12,607 bases of DNA from Candidatus Hodarchaeota archaeon (GTDB lineage Archaea > Asgardarchaeota > Heimdallarchaeia > Hodarchaeales > Hodarchaeaceae), in contig JAEOSP010000619.1 of assembly GCA_016840305.1 (NCBI GenBank), positions 1-12,607 of the forward strand, read 5' to 3'. The position numbers were made by a program, and so were the translations under genes. Positions 6,914-12,607 of the stretch are shown here, one piece after another. How positions within the stretch are numbered: the first letter of the stretch is position 1; each line of letters starts with the position of its first letter. A model generated the notes under the pieces. It was given only the letters and a program-made list of their open reading frames with translations, was not told the DNA's origin and ran no database searches.

Positions 6914-7726
6914 ATGGCGAAGATAACAGCAATAGATATTGTTAATATGAAAAAGAAAAGAGAGATTATTACCATGCTGACTGCATATGATTATGTCATG
7001 TCATCAATACTTGATGAAGCTAAAACAGATATTCTGCTGGTGGGTGACACTATGGGGATGGTGGTGTATGGACATTCAACAACGCTTCCAATAACACTAG
7101 AACAAAGTATTAAACATACACAGGCTGTTTCTAGAGGGGCAAAATCTCATTCTATGGTAGTGGGCGATATGCCCTTTGGAACTTTTCAGGTTTCTAAGGA
7201 AGAGACAATAAAAAATGCAATTAAGCTAGTGAAAATAGGTCAAGCGGAAGCAATAAAGCTGGAAGGAGGAAATGAGCGTTTAGATTCTATTAGGGGCATT
7301 TTAGATGCAGGTATTCCTGTTATGGGACATTTAGGTTTAACTCCGCAATCTTTTCATAAGTTTGGTGGATTTAAAGTTCAGGGTCGCACAGAAGAAGAAG
7401 CTGATTACCTCATCGAAGAAGCAAAAGCGCTAGAAGAAACTGGTATATTTTCGTTAGTTCTTGAAGCAATTCCTTGGGAAGTGGCAAAACAGATCACTGA
7501 ATCTATTTCCATACCAACAATCGGGATTGGTGCTGGTCCTCATTGTGATGGGCAAGTGTTAGTCACTTATGATATGTTAGGATATTTTGATTTCAAAGCG
7601 AAATTTGTCAAGCGATATCTGAACCTTAAAGAGCAAATACTGAATGCTGTAGGTAAATATAATCAGGAAGTCCGAAATGGGGTATTTCCTGATCTGAGTT
7701 ACTCTTACGAAAAACCGAAGAAATAG
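6914..7726 (+). CDS. panB: 3-Methyl-2-oxobutanoate hydroxymethyltransferase
   Basis: PanB transfers a hydroxymethyl group from 5,10-methylene-tetrahydrofolate or tetrahydropterin to 2-oxoisovalerate, making ketopantoate, the committed step of the pathway. The (beta/alpha)8 enzyme is 270 residues. Metal ligands are D45 in LLVGDTMGMV, D85 in VVGDMPFG and E117 in IKLEGG. K115 and H138 (MGHLGLTPQ) are also conserved, and E184 in LVLEAIP is the catalytic glutamate. GIGAGPHCDGQVLV near 204-217 is the family's C-terminal signature. It begins 20 bases after the phosphopantothenate synthetase gene and is the last gene of the operon, although it catalyses its first step. A pyrimidine-rich tract follows the stop. 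Confidence 0.96.
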   Translation: MAKITAIDIVNMKKKREIITMLTAYDYVMSSILDEAKTDILLVGDTMGMVVYGHSTTLPITLEQSIKHTQAVSRGAKSHSMVVGDMPFGTFQVSKEETIKNAIKLVKIGQAEAIKLEGGNERLDSIRGILDAGIPVMGHLGLTPQSFHKFGGFKVQGRTEEEADYLIEEAKALEETGIFSLVLEAIPWEVAKQITESISIPTIGIGAGPHCDGQVLVTYDMLGYFDFKAKFVKRYLNLKEQILNAVGKYNQEVRNGVFPDLSYSYEKPKK

Positions 7727-7737
7727 TTGTAAAAAGG

Positions 7738-7770
7738 TTCATTTTCGTCATTTTCAGTCTTCTCTCTCTT
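7738..7770 (+). terminator. Pyrimidine-rich tract after panB
   Basis: From about 12 bases past the panB stop, TTCATTTTCGTCATTTTC and TCTTCTCTCTCTT form a long T/C-rich stretch with repeated T runs. This suits archaeal U-rich termination at the end of the CoA operon. No stem-loop is evident. Confidence 0.35.
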
Positions 7771-7799
7771 GTATATCATATTTAAAGACAATAGAACGG

Positions 7800-7807
7800 T
7801 TTATATA
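7800..7807 (+). promoter_or_regulatory. Strong archaeal TATA box
   Basis: TTTATATA is the consensus archaeal TATA box and is preceded by AGAACGG, where a BRE would lie. Initiation about 26-27 bases from its centre falls near 7828-7832, just upstream of the small cysteine-rich gene. It is the best promoter element in the window. Confidence 0.65.
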
Positions 7808-7827
7808 CACCATCATATCCTAGAAGC

Positions 7828-7842
7828 ATGACTTGGGAATGA
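7828..7842 (+). other. Possible leaderless four-codon upstream ORF
   Basis: ATG ACT TGG GAA TGA lies at the position where the TATA box at 7800-7807 would start transcription. Its TGA overlaps the ATG at 7839 as ATGA, the arrangement of coupled genes. It could be a leaderless mini-ORF feeding ribosomes onto the next gene, or coincidence. Confidence 0.25.
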
Positions 7843-8102
7843 GTTCCGACTCTAAGGTTAAATATAGGGGATTACATCATAACAATGAATCAAGCAGGTT
7901 GATAGTTCTAGAGGAATTACATCATCTGAAAGAAAAGCTTTCTTCGACTCCTTTTCCTTTCTGTGAGCTTGATTGTCCTTTTCTGAAAACTTGCTTAGAT
8001 ATTTGTGCTTCGGAATGTATTTTAAGCCTGCTATTGAACTTGAATACCGAAGCTCCTAGAGTTTCAGGAAATAAGAGGATTATTAGAATTCAATGGGATT
8101 AA
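7839..8102 (+). CDS. Small cysteine-rich protein, uncharacterised
   Basis: I do not recognise this 87-residue protein. Its central part contains five cysteines in the pattern C-x3-C-x5-C-x3-C-x3-C (residues 42-60, CELDCPFLKTCLDICASEC). This spacing could bind zinc or an iron-sulfur cluster, or form a disulfide-linked helical hairpin. It is preceded by a predicted helix (LIVLEELHHLKEKL) and followed by a hydrophobic patch (ILSLLLNL) too short for a sure membrane segment. The basic C-terminus ends NKRIIRIQWD. The ATG at 7839 is preferred. A TTG at 7833 would add two residues, and neither has a good ribosome site, in line with a leaderless or short-leader message from the TATA box at 7800. It stands alone, convergent with the nuclease gene. 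Confidence 0.6.
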   Translation: MSSDSKVKYRGLHHNNESSRLIVLEELHHLKEKLSSTPFPFCELDCPFLKTCLDICASECILSLLLNLNTEAPRVSGNKRIIRIQWD

Positions 8103-8146
8103 AAATTAATGAAAATGAGAGCTAAATACCTCTTTCCTTTTCTTTA
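8101..8146. terminator. Overlapping T-rich gene ends between convergent genes
   Basis: On the minus strand, TCATTTTCATTAATTTTT (about 8101-8118) follows the nuclease stop. On the plus strand, CTCTTTCCTTTTCTTT (about 8130-8145) follows the small cysteine-rich gene. Each can serve as a U-rich terminator for its own strand. No hairpin was seen. Confidence 0.35.
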
Positions 8147-8838
8147 GAGGATTGAAATAGACTTTGGTTTTTTAGGACATATTTTGGGCCAAAACCCTCT
8201 AAATTGCTCATAGGCCCATTTAATCCTTTTGGGTTTCCTGTTTTTGTATATAGAACTTCTGTTTTCAATATTGAGTCAATAACTTCTTTTGGATTATTAT
8301 TAAACGCATCCAGCAGGACTTCACCTTTTTTCTGACCAGTATTGTACAATCCCTGTAGAAAGTATAGTTGATCATCCCTTAGTGTTCGTTTCTTTGGTGA
8401 TTTTCTAGCAATCAGAGGATCAGTTTTTTCTTCTTGTGTCCAAGATGCTATCCTGTTCAATAGTATAGCAGTTTCGCTTTTACTACCTGTGGGTACAATA
8501 GGCAACTGGCGTCTTAAGAAAATATATGTCAGTGCTCCAAATACATGTTTTTTTCTTTTTTTCCATTCTACTCGTTCAAAAGCTAATGGAAGATTCTCCA
8601 CTATTAATATTGGTTGTTCATACGTCTCGATTAAACGATCAATTTGTTCAAATAATCTGTTATCCATAATTGAAGAGATTAAATCTGCCCCAGTTTTTCG
8701 TTCAACTGCTACCGTGTCAGATAGAACATAATCAGCGATATCTAATTGCTGTTCTTTTATATCCATCCCGAGTTTTATCAAATGCTTTTTAATTCCAGCT
8801 GGTTCTCTATGGTCTACAATTATGTTTAACACAGACAT
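8122..8838 (-). CDS. XPF/ERCC4-type structure-specific endonuclease (short archaeal XPF)
   Basis: This 238-residue protein is a stand-alone ERCC4 nuclease with C-terminal helix-hairpin-helix motifs, the size and layout of short archaeal XPF rather than Hef, which adds a helicase. The nuclease domain (about 1-135) shows DHREP (9-13), ADYVLS (35-40) and the metal-dependent core VERKTGADLISSI (45-57; E46, R47, K48, D52). RLFEQ follows at 61-65. Two HhH-like elements follow: QGLYNTGQKKGEVLLDAF (162-179), which is degenerate, and NLEGFGPKYVLKNQSLF (212-228). Such enzymes cut branched DNA such as 3' flaps and stalled forks, usually as dimers tethered to PCNA. No clear PCNA-interacting peptide is visible at the C-terminus, and the usual GDY is ADY here. 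AGGA lies nine bases before the ATG. The gene is 29 bases downstream of the HEAT/winged-helix gene and probably cotranscribed with it. Confidence 0.9.
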   Translation of the reverse strand: MSVLNIIVDHREPAGIKKHLIKLGMDIKEQQLDIADYVLSDTVAVERKTGADLISSIMDNRLFEQIDRLIETYEQPILIVENLPLAFERVEWKKRKKHVFGALTYIFLRRQLPIVPTGSKSETAILLNRIASWTQEEKTDPLIARKSPKKRTLRDDQLYFLQGLYNTGQKKGEVLLDAFNNNPKEVIDSILKTEVLYTKTGNPKGLNGPMSNLEGFGPKYVLKNQSLFQSSKEKERGI

Positions 8839-8867
8839 GATGTTGATTCCTATTTAGAGTTGGATAT

Positions 8868-11060
8868 TTATGTTTTCTTTGAAAAAATAGTTGTACCGTC
8901 TTTAGACAAGTACACATCAGGTTTCCTTCGTATTTCATCAATTATCTTACTAATTTCTTTTTTATTATTTTCAATTTCCAGAATTTCTACCAAGGTTTGA
9001 AGGGGCATGCTTTCATTCCCAGATAGAACAGTATTATATTCGTTCTCAACCCCTTTAAAAGTAATAAACTCTCCAAGATTATTATTAATACCATTAAATT
9101 CGAGTATATCAAATACAATTAGTTTTAATAAATCGCTTGTGATATTAAGCTTGAAAGCAAGAACATTGAAGTTAATTCTGGCATTATTTTCACACTCTTG
9201 TTGAATAATATTAAGGAAATCAGATAAGAAGAAGTAATCAACCTTTTTGTCAGTTTTTCCTGGACCTACTTCATTTAAATGTTCTATAATTGTAGATTTG
9301 AGACTTACATCAAGATTATTTTGCTTAAGAAAGTTTGAGATTGGGAAATATGATTTATCTGAGATTTCTTGTTCGATAATTGGAAATAAGCTTTCCAGAG
9401 AAACTAATTGCCCGCTTTTTGTTTTGAAGGTTTTAATTTCAAGTATTTTCTGTAAACTAGCTAAAAAATGTGGGAATTTTATATTGATGGCCTCTAGTAG
9501 ATGTTTCACTCTATCTTCATCAATTCTAATTGCATTTTCTTCTATTTCTTCAAACTCCTCTTGAATAATAAACACATTAATATCGTCCAACCACTTACCC
9601 CTAGTGTGACTATCAATAAGCTGTTTTAGAATAGAAAAATCTATTTTGGGACTCCCAATTGTCTTAAGAAATTGATTTAAATCTATAATCTTCCGTTGGG
9701 AAATTAATTCTTTAGTACGATTGTAAATATACTTGGAAGTAATATATTCCTTCTTATTATTCATCCATCCGTCAGCGTTAGGATTAAGTACCTGGATAAG
9801 TTCATTTTGTATTAATTCTGGTTGTTGATGTATATTGGAAGCGATTTCACCAATATTAATAAGCCCGTTTATTTCAAATCTCTCTTTAATTTCTTTAAAA
9901 TCGGTTTTTAAAAGATATAAATGTTGTAAGATGAGTTCAATATTATCAAGTTCACCGAGTAATTCCGTAACAATCTTTGACTCGATTTCATTGAAAGGTT
10001 TGATTTTCAATATGTCATTAAGAAAAAGAGAGTTCTTCTTTGCAAATTCATCACGAAGAATTTGCTTAAGTCCTTTCTTGGTAAAGTATCGTCCTTCTGG
10101 CTGAGGAAATAGTTGAATATTCAAGAATTTGTCTATAATGATTTTGATAGCAATTGGATCTATATTTAACTCTACAGCGAGTTCATTTAGTAAAAGTACA
10201 TATTTTTCTTGTAATTTTAATGTAAGCGTTTGTAAAGTGCTGGACATTTGGATTGTTAGATTGTTAATAGTCTTACTGAAATCTTGTTTTGTGGTATCTG
10301 TTGCATACTGTAAGAAAGCAAGGTAATCAAGGCGCTGTTTAGTTACAATAAGCGACTCAAGTTCCCTTTCGTTTTTCATAAGAAATGCAGCAGCTGTTTG
10401 TCTTACATATTCATTTGGATCAATGAGATTCTCTATATAAGGGGTAATTAAATCAGTGCCACCCATATGTTCTAGTGCTGAACTCGCTTGATTGCGAGTC
10501 CAATCATCAAATTCAGGGTTTCGCATGATCATTGTAAGAGCATCAATGGCAGCTGTTGTCTTCATCTTTCCAAGTGTAAAAATCACTGATCTGCGTAATA
10601 CTCCCTTCTCGTTTTTTAGTAATTCTAATAATTGATTTTCAATATTTTTTATATCACGAGCAAGTACAATATCCAATGCAGTTTTTTTTACAGCATCACT
10701 CGAATCCTGCAAAAATTTAATTGTTTGAGAAGTAACAGAATCATGGTTGGAGGTGTGTAGCCATTCAAGGCTTATGGATCGAATACTAGGACTAGAATCC
10801 GTTAAACCTTTAAAAATCAAAGATTCTAATCCTTTAGAATCAGTTAAGCATGTGATTAAAGTTGAATAGATCGTTTCTCTAATGTTATCATTGGGGTCAT
10901 TTATCATGGACAAAAAAGACTTGACAATCATCCTTGCACGGAAATTCTTTGGGTTAGATTGAAGGTATTTGCTTAAATTGTTGACAGCAGTCCATTTTAC
11001 ATTAGGATCTTTCGATTTAATTTCTTTTAAATCCCATATCACAGATTCTTCGTTAGACAT
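8868..11060 (-). CDS. HEAT-repeat protein with eight tandem winged-helix-like repeats (UFL1-like architecture)
   Basis: This 730-residue protein has no signal peptide or membrane segment and no catalytic motif I recognise. Residues about 10-235 are HEAT repeats: seven helical pairs are marked by DPNVKWTAVNNL, DPNDNIRETIYSTL, SSPSIRSISLEWL, SSDAVKKTALDIV, KGVLRRSVIFTLG, DDWTRNQASSALEHMG and NEYVRQTAAAFL. From about 268 to the end, a unit of 56-57 residues recurs eight times, with phase positions 268, 325, 382, 439, 496, 552, 609 and 665. Each unit has a strand or wing (YFTKK, YITSK, FITFK), a long helix, then an NxxxLA-like helix-turn-helix. This suggests tandem winged-helix domains, as in the UFM1 ligase UFL1. 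It is likely a scaffold for proteins or nucleic acid. It starts at ATG 11060 behind a TATA box and leads into the XPF-like nuclease gene. The gene call is sure; function is unknown. Confidence 0.88.
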   Translation of the reverse strand: MSNEESVIWDLKEIKSKDPNVKWTAVNNLSKYLQSNPKNFRARMIVKSFLSMINDPNDNIRETIYSTLITCLTDSKGLESLIFKGLTDSSPSIRSISLEWLHTSNHDSVTSQTIKFLQDSSDAVKKTALDIVLARDIKNIENQLLELLKNEKGVLRRSVIFTLGKMKTTAAIDALTMIMRNPEFDDWTRNQASSALEHMGGTDLITPYIENLIDPNEYVRQTAAAFLMKNERELESLIVTKQRLDYLAFLQYATDTTKQDFSKTINNLTIQMSSTLQTLTLKLQEKYVLLLNELAVELNIDPIAIKIIIDKFLNIQLFPQPEGRYFTKKGLKQILRDEFAKKNSLFLNDILKIKPFNEIESKIVTELLGELDNIELILQHLYLLKTDFKEIKERFEINGLINIGEIASNIHQQPELIQNELIQVLNPNADGWMNNKKEYITSKYIYNRTKELISQRKIIDLNQFLKTIGSPKIDFSILKQLIDSHTRGKWLDDINVFIIQEEFEEIEENAIRIDEDRVKHLLEAINIKFPHFLASLQKILEIKTFKTKSGQLVSLESLFPIIEQEISDKSYFPISNFLKQNNLDVSLKSTIIEHLNEVGPGKTDKKVDYFFLSDFLNIIQQECENNARINFNVLAFKLNITSDLLKLIVFDILEFNGINNNLGEFITFKGVENEYNTVLSGNESMPLQTLVEILEIENNKKEISKIIDEIRRKPDVYLSKDGTTIFSKKT

Positions 11061-11096
11061 CCAAATTTCTCTTCCCTTTCACTGGTAGCTTACAGC

Positions 11097-11103
11097 ATAT
11101 AAA
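11097..11103 (-). promoter_or_regulatory. TATA box of the HEAT/winged-helix gene
   Basis: The minus strand reads GCTTTTATATGC around this position. Initiation about 27 bases downstream falls near 11073, giving a leader of roughly a dozen bases before the ATG at 11060. This makes the HEAT gene and the nuclease an independent transcription unit from the peptidase upstream. Confidence 0.6.
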
Positions 11104-11167
11104 AGCTGCAACATTTAAGAAGATTATCACAATTTATCAGAATTTTGTCGGATGGAGTCCAATTTTT

Positions 11168-12229
11168 CTACATGCCAGTTGGATTACGAACGAACGCAGA
11201 GACCAATAGAACACTATTCCTTAAGTCATCCAATGAAAGTAATGACACAGGTGAGTGAATGTATCTACAGGGTACTGATACAACTGACGATGGAATACCT
11301 GACCTTGTAAGGTGAATTCGGCCTGCATTTGTTCCTCCAAATATTGGTTTTTTCATATGATAAGGAATTTTCTCATATTTAGCGTTTTCAATCAACCTTG
11401 TATTTACTTTCGGATGAGCAATCATTGAACGATCCGCAATAGAAATTGCAGGTCCCTTTCCGATATATGAGGGGCATTGTGCATCGCTAATTCCTGGAAC
11501 ATCTGCAGCAGTGGTATTTTCAAGTGCTAATGCCATTGTTGGATCAAGAGTGAATGCAGCAGGTCCAGCACCTCGTAATCCGACTTCTTCTCCCATAGAA
11601 AAGCTGAACATTAGCGTATCTTCGTGATCAACGTTCGAAAATTCTTTAATAATCTGGATCAAAATATTAATTCCAGTTCTATCATCAAATGCCTTTCCTC
11701 TAATCATATTATTAGGAAACTCAACAAAGGGATCGTAAAGTGTTCCAACCGATCCTATTTCTATTCCAACTTCTTTTATTTGTTTTTCTGTCATTCCTGT
11801 ATCAATATACATATCGGAAATCTCTACTGATTTTTTCCGCTCTTCTGGAGTAGTCAAATGTGGCGGTTTTGAGCCTGTAATACCATTATAAATTTTTTTA
11901 TCCTTGCCTATAATTTTAACCGCCTGACCAAGTAATATGCGAGTATCCCAACCTCCTATCGGAACGAATCTTTAGAATCCTTTCTTTGGTTCAATGTAGG
12001 AGACCATGAATCCAACTTCATCGGTATGTGAGTCAAGTTGGATTCTTTCCTTTGGGTTATTTCCTTTCTTAACAGCTAGTAGTGATCCAAGAGGATCAAC
12101 CCACATTTTGTCAACCAACCCATCTATCTTATTTTGAATATACTCGACTACCATTTCTTCATGGCCTGAAACACCAATTAGTTCTGAAAGCTCGCGTTGT
12201 GTTTTTTTAAGTGATTCTAGATCTATCAT
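11168..12229 (-). pseudogene. M42 family metallopeptidase (TET-type aminopeptidase) interrupted by one in-frame stop
   Basis: Read through the stop, this frame encodes about 353 residues, the normal length for M42 di-metal aminopeptidases that trim peptides in the cytoplasm as dodecamers. The reading frame is the same on both sides: residues 1-85 (12229-11975), a TAA at 11974-11972, then an open frame to 11168. All active-site residues remain at near-canonical positions: H68 and D70 in LDSHTDEVGF, D182 in AFDDRTG, E214/E215 in MGEEVGLRG, D243 in AADVPG, and H325 in CRYIHSP. The codons after the stop read RFVPIGGWDTRILLGQ, the conserved M42 continuation of KKGF[L]. GGAGG lies 13 bases before the ATG. 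As written, only an 85-residue N-terminal piece and a C-terminal piece, perhaps from TTG 11857, could be made, and each lacks part of the metal site. A sequencing error is as likely as a true pseudogene. Confidence 0.85.
11972..11974 (-). other. In-frame ochre codon breaking the M42 peptidase gene
   Basis: The codon TAA sits between GGA-TTC and AGA-TTC-GTT. M42 relatives have a hydrophobic residue here, as in GFLRF. A single T-to-A change from TTA (Leu) would create it. No frameshift is involved. Confidence 0.85.
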
Positions 12230-12283
12230 TGTAATAATAATACCTCCAATAATGAGAATTGCTGGATTAAGTGTAGTTAAATA

Positions 12284-12607
12284 TCAATCGTGCAATTCTA
12301 TATCTATTCGATCCTCTTCAGGACTTGTATCAAAATAGAATATACGTCCATTTATATCCTTCATTATAGCATCTCCTGTACCATCTTCTCTCACATTTTC
12401 TTTAGTGAATTTCATTCCTCTTTCTTTCAAATAGTTAACAATTTTACCAGTATTTCCACCTCTATAATTAAATAGAACAGGAATACCAAATTCTTTTTGA
12501 ATAAAATTATCAGGAAATAATGCTAAGTATACGATACCATCAGTTAAGGTACACCACCCTTTATCTGGACCACCTGTATAAATATTAAATCCCATTTCTT
12601 GATAATA
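12284..12607 (-). CDS. VOC superfamily (glyoxalase/bleomycin-resistance fold) protein, 3' part
   Basis: The last 107 residues of a vicinal-oxygen-chelate fold protein are present; the gene continues past the right edge. The visible part opens YYQEMGFNIYTGGPDKGWCTL, matching the [FY]YxxxGF helix-strand at the start of many VOC domains, so the ATG at 12595 is internal rather than the start. It then shows LTDGIVYLALFP, a second half with NTGKIVNYLKERGMKF, and the closing strand GRIFYFDTSPEED typical of VOC C-terminal strands. VOC proteins bind a metal or small molecule and may be lyases, dioxygenases, isomerases or resistance proteins. The substrate cannot be inferred. It lies 54 bases upstream of the peptidase on the same strand and may be in its operon. 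Confidence 0.82.
   Translation of the reverse strand, partial: YYQEMGFNIYTGGPDKGWCTLTDGIVYLALFPDNFIQKEFGIPVLFNYRGGNTGKIVNYLKERGMKFTKENVREDGTGDAIMKDINGRIFYFDTSPEEDRIDIELHD

Noticed and set aside
9247..9564. Open plus-strand frame of about 105 codons opposite the HEAT/winged-helix gene, and shorter ones along 9007-10326
   Set aside because: They are antisense to a long coherent gene, rich in Ser/Phe/Leu from mirrored A+T-rich codons, and lack promoters, ribosome sites and recognisable motifs.
11972..11974. Recoding of the M42 stop as selenocysteine or pyrrolysine
   Set aside because: Those amino acids use UGA and UAG; this codon is UAA. The position needs a hydrophobic residue, not a special catalytic one.
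12593..12595. ATG 12595 as the start of the VOC gene
   Set aside because: The four codons before it up to the window edge read YYQE. With MGF this completes the conserved YYxxxGF motif, so the gene continues beyond the window.

Overview
The window is A+T-rich and reads as archaeal. The main evidence is a five-gene cluster for coenzyme A biosynthesis built on the archaea-specific pantoate kinase / phosphopantothenate synthetase route. Supporting signs are TTTATATA-type TATA boxes at the expected distance upstream of starts, U-tract style gene ends, a short XPF-like nuclease without a helicase, and an M42 (TET-type) aminopeptidase. A long HEAT-repeat protein with tandem winged-helix-like repeats resembling eukaryotic UFL1 hints at an Asgard-type archaeon, but this is only a hint. 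I saw no rRNA, tRNA, CRISPR array, insertion sequence or origin.

Layout. Bases 1-137 (minus) hold the start of a sugar-nucleotide epimerase running off the left edge. Bases 300-1415 (plus) hold a fumarylacetoacetate-hydrolase-family enzyme and a small uncharacterised protein whose start abuts the enzyme's stop. Bases 1441-2862 (minus) hold a single-domain CheY-like response regulator and, upstream of it, a TauE/SafE-type membrane transporter. Bases 3043-7726 (plus) hold the CoA operon: coaBC, panE-type ketopantoate reductase, pantoate kinase, phosphopantothenate synthetase, panB. After a gap with a strong TATA box comes a small cysteine-rich protein (7839-8102, plus). The rest is on the minus strand: an XPF/ERCC4-type nuclease (8122-8838) downstream of the large HEAT/winged-helix protein (8868-11060), an M42 metallopeptidase interrupted by one in-frame stop (11168-12229), and the 3' part of a VOC/glyoxalase-fold gene running off the right edge. 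No gene-free stretch exceeds 300 bases.

How the genes work together. PanB makes ketopantoate from 2-oxoisovalerate, the PanE homologue reduces it to pantoate, pantoate kinase makes 4-phosphopantoate, phosphopantothenate synthetase joins it to beta-alanine, and CoaBC adds cysteine and decarboxylates to give 4'-phosphopantetheine. Five genes therefore cover the whole route except beta-alanine supply and the last two steps (CoaD, CoaE). The HEAT/winged-helix gene has its own TATA box and is followed after 29 bases by the nuclease gene, so the two are probably cotranscribed. This pair, and the eight-unit repeat in the larger protein, is the least explained part of the window.
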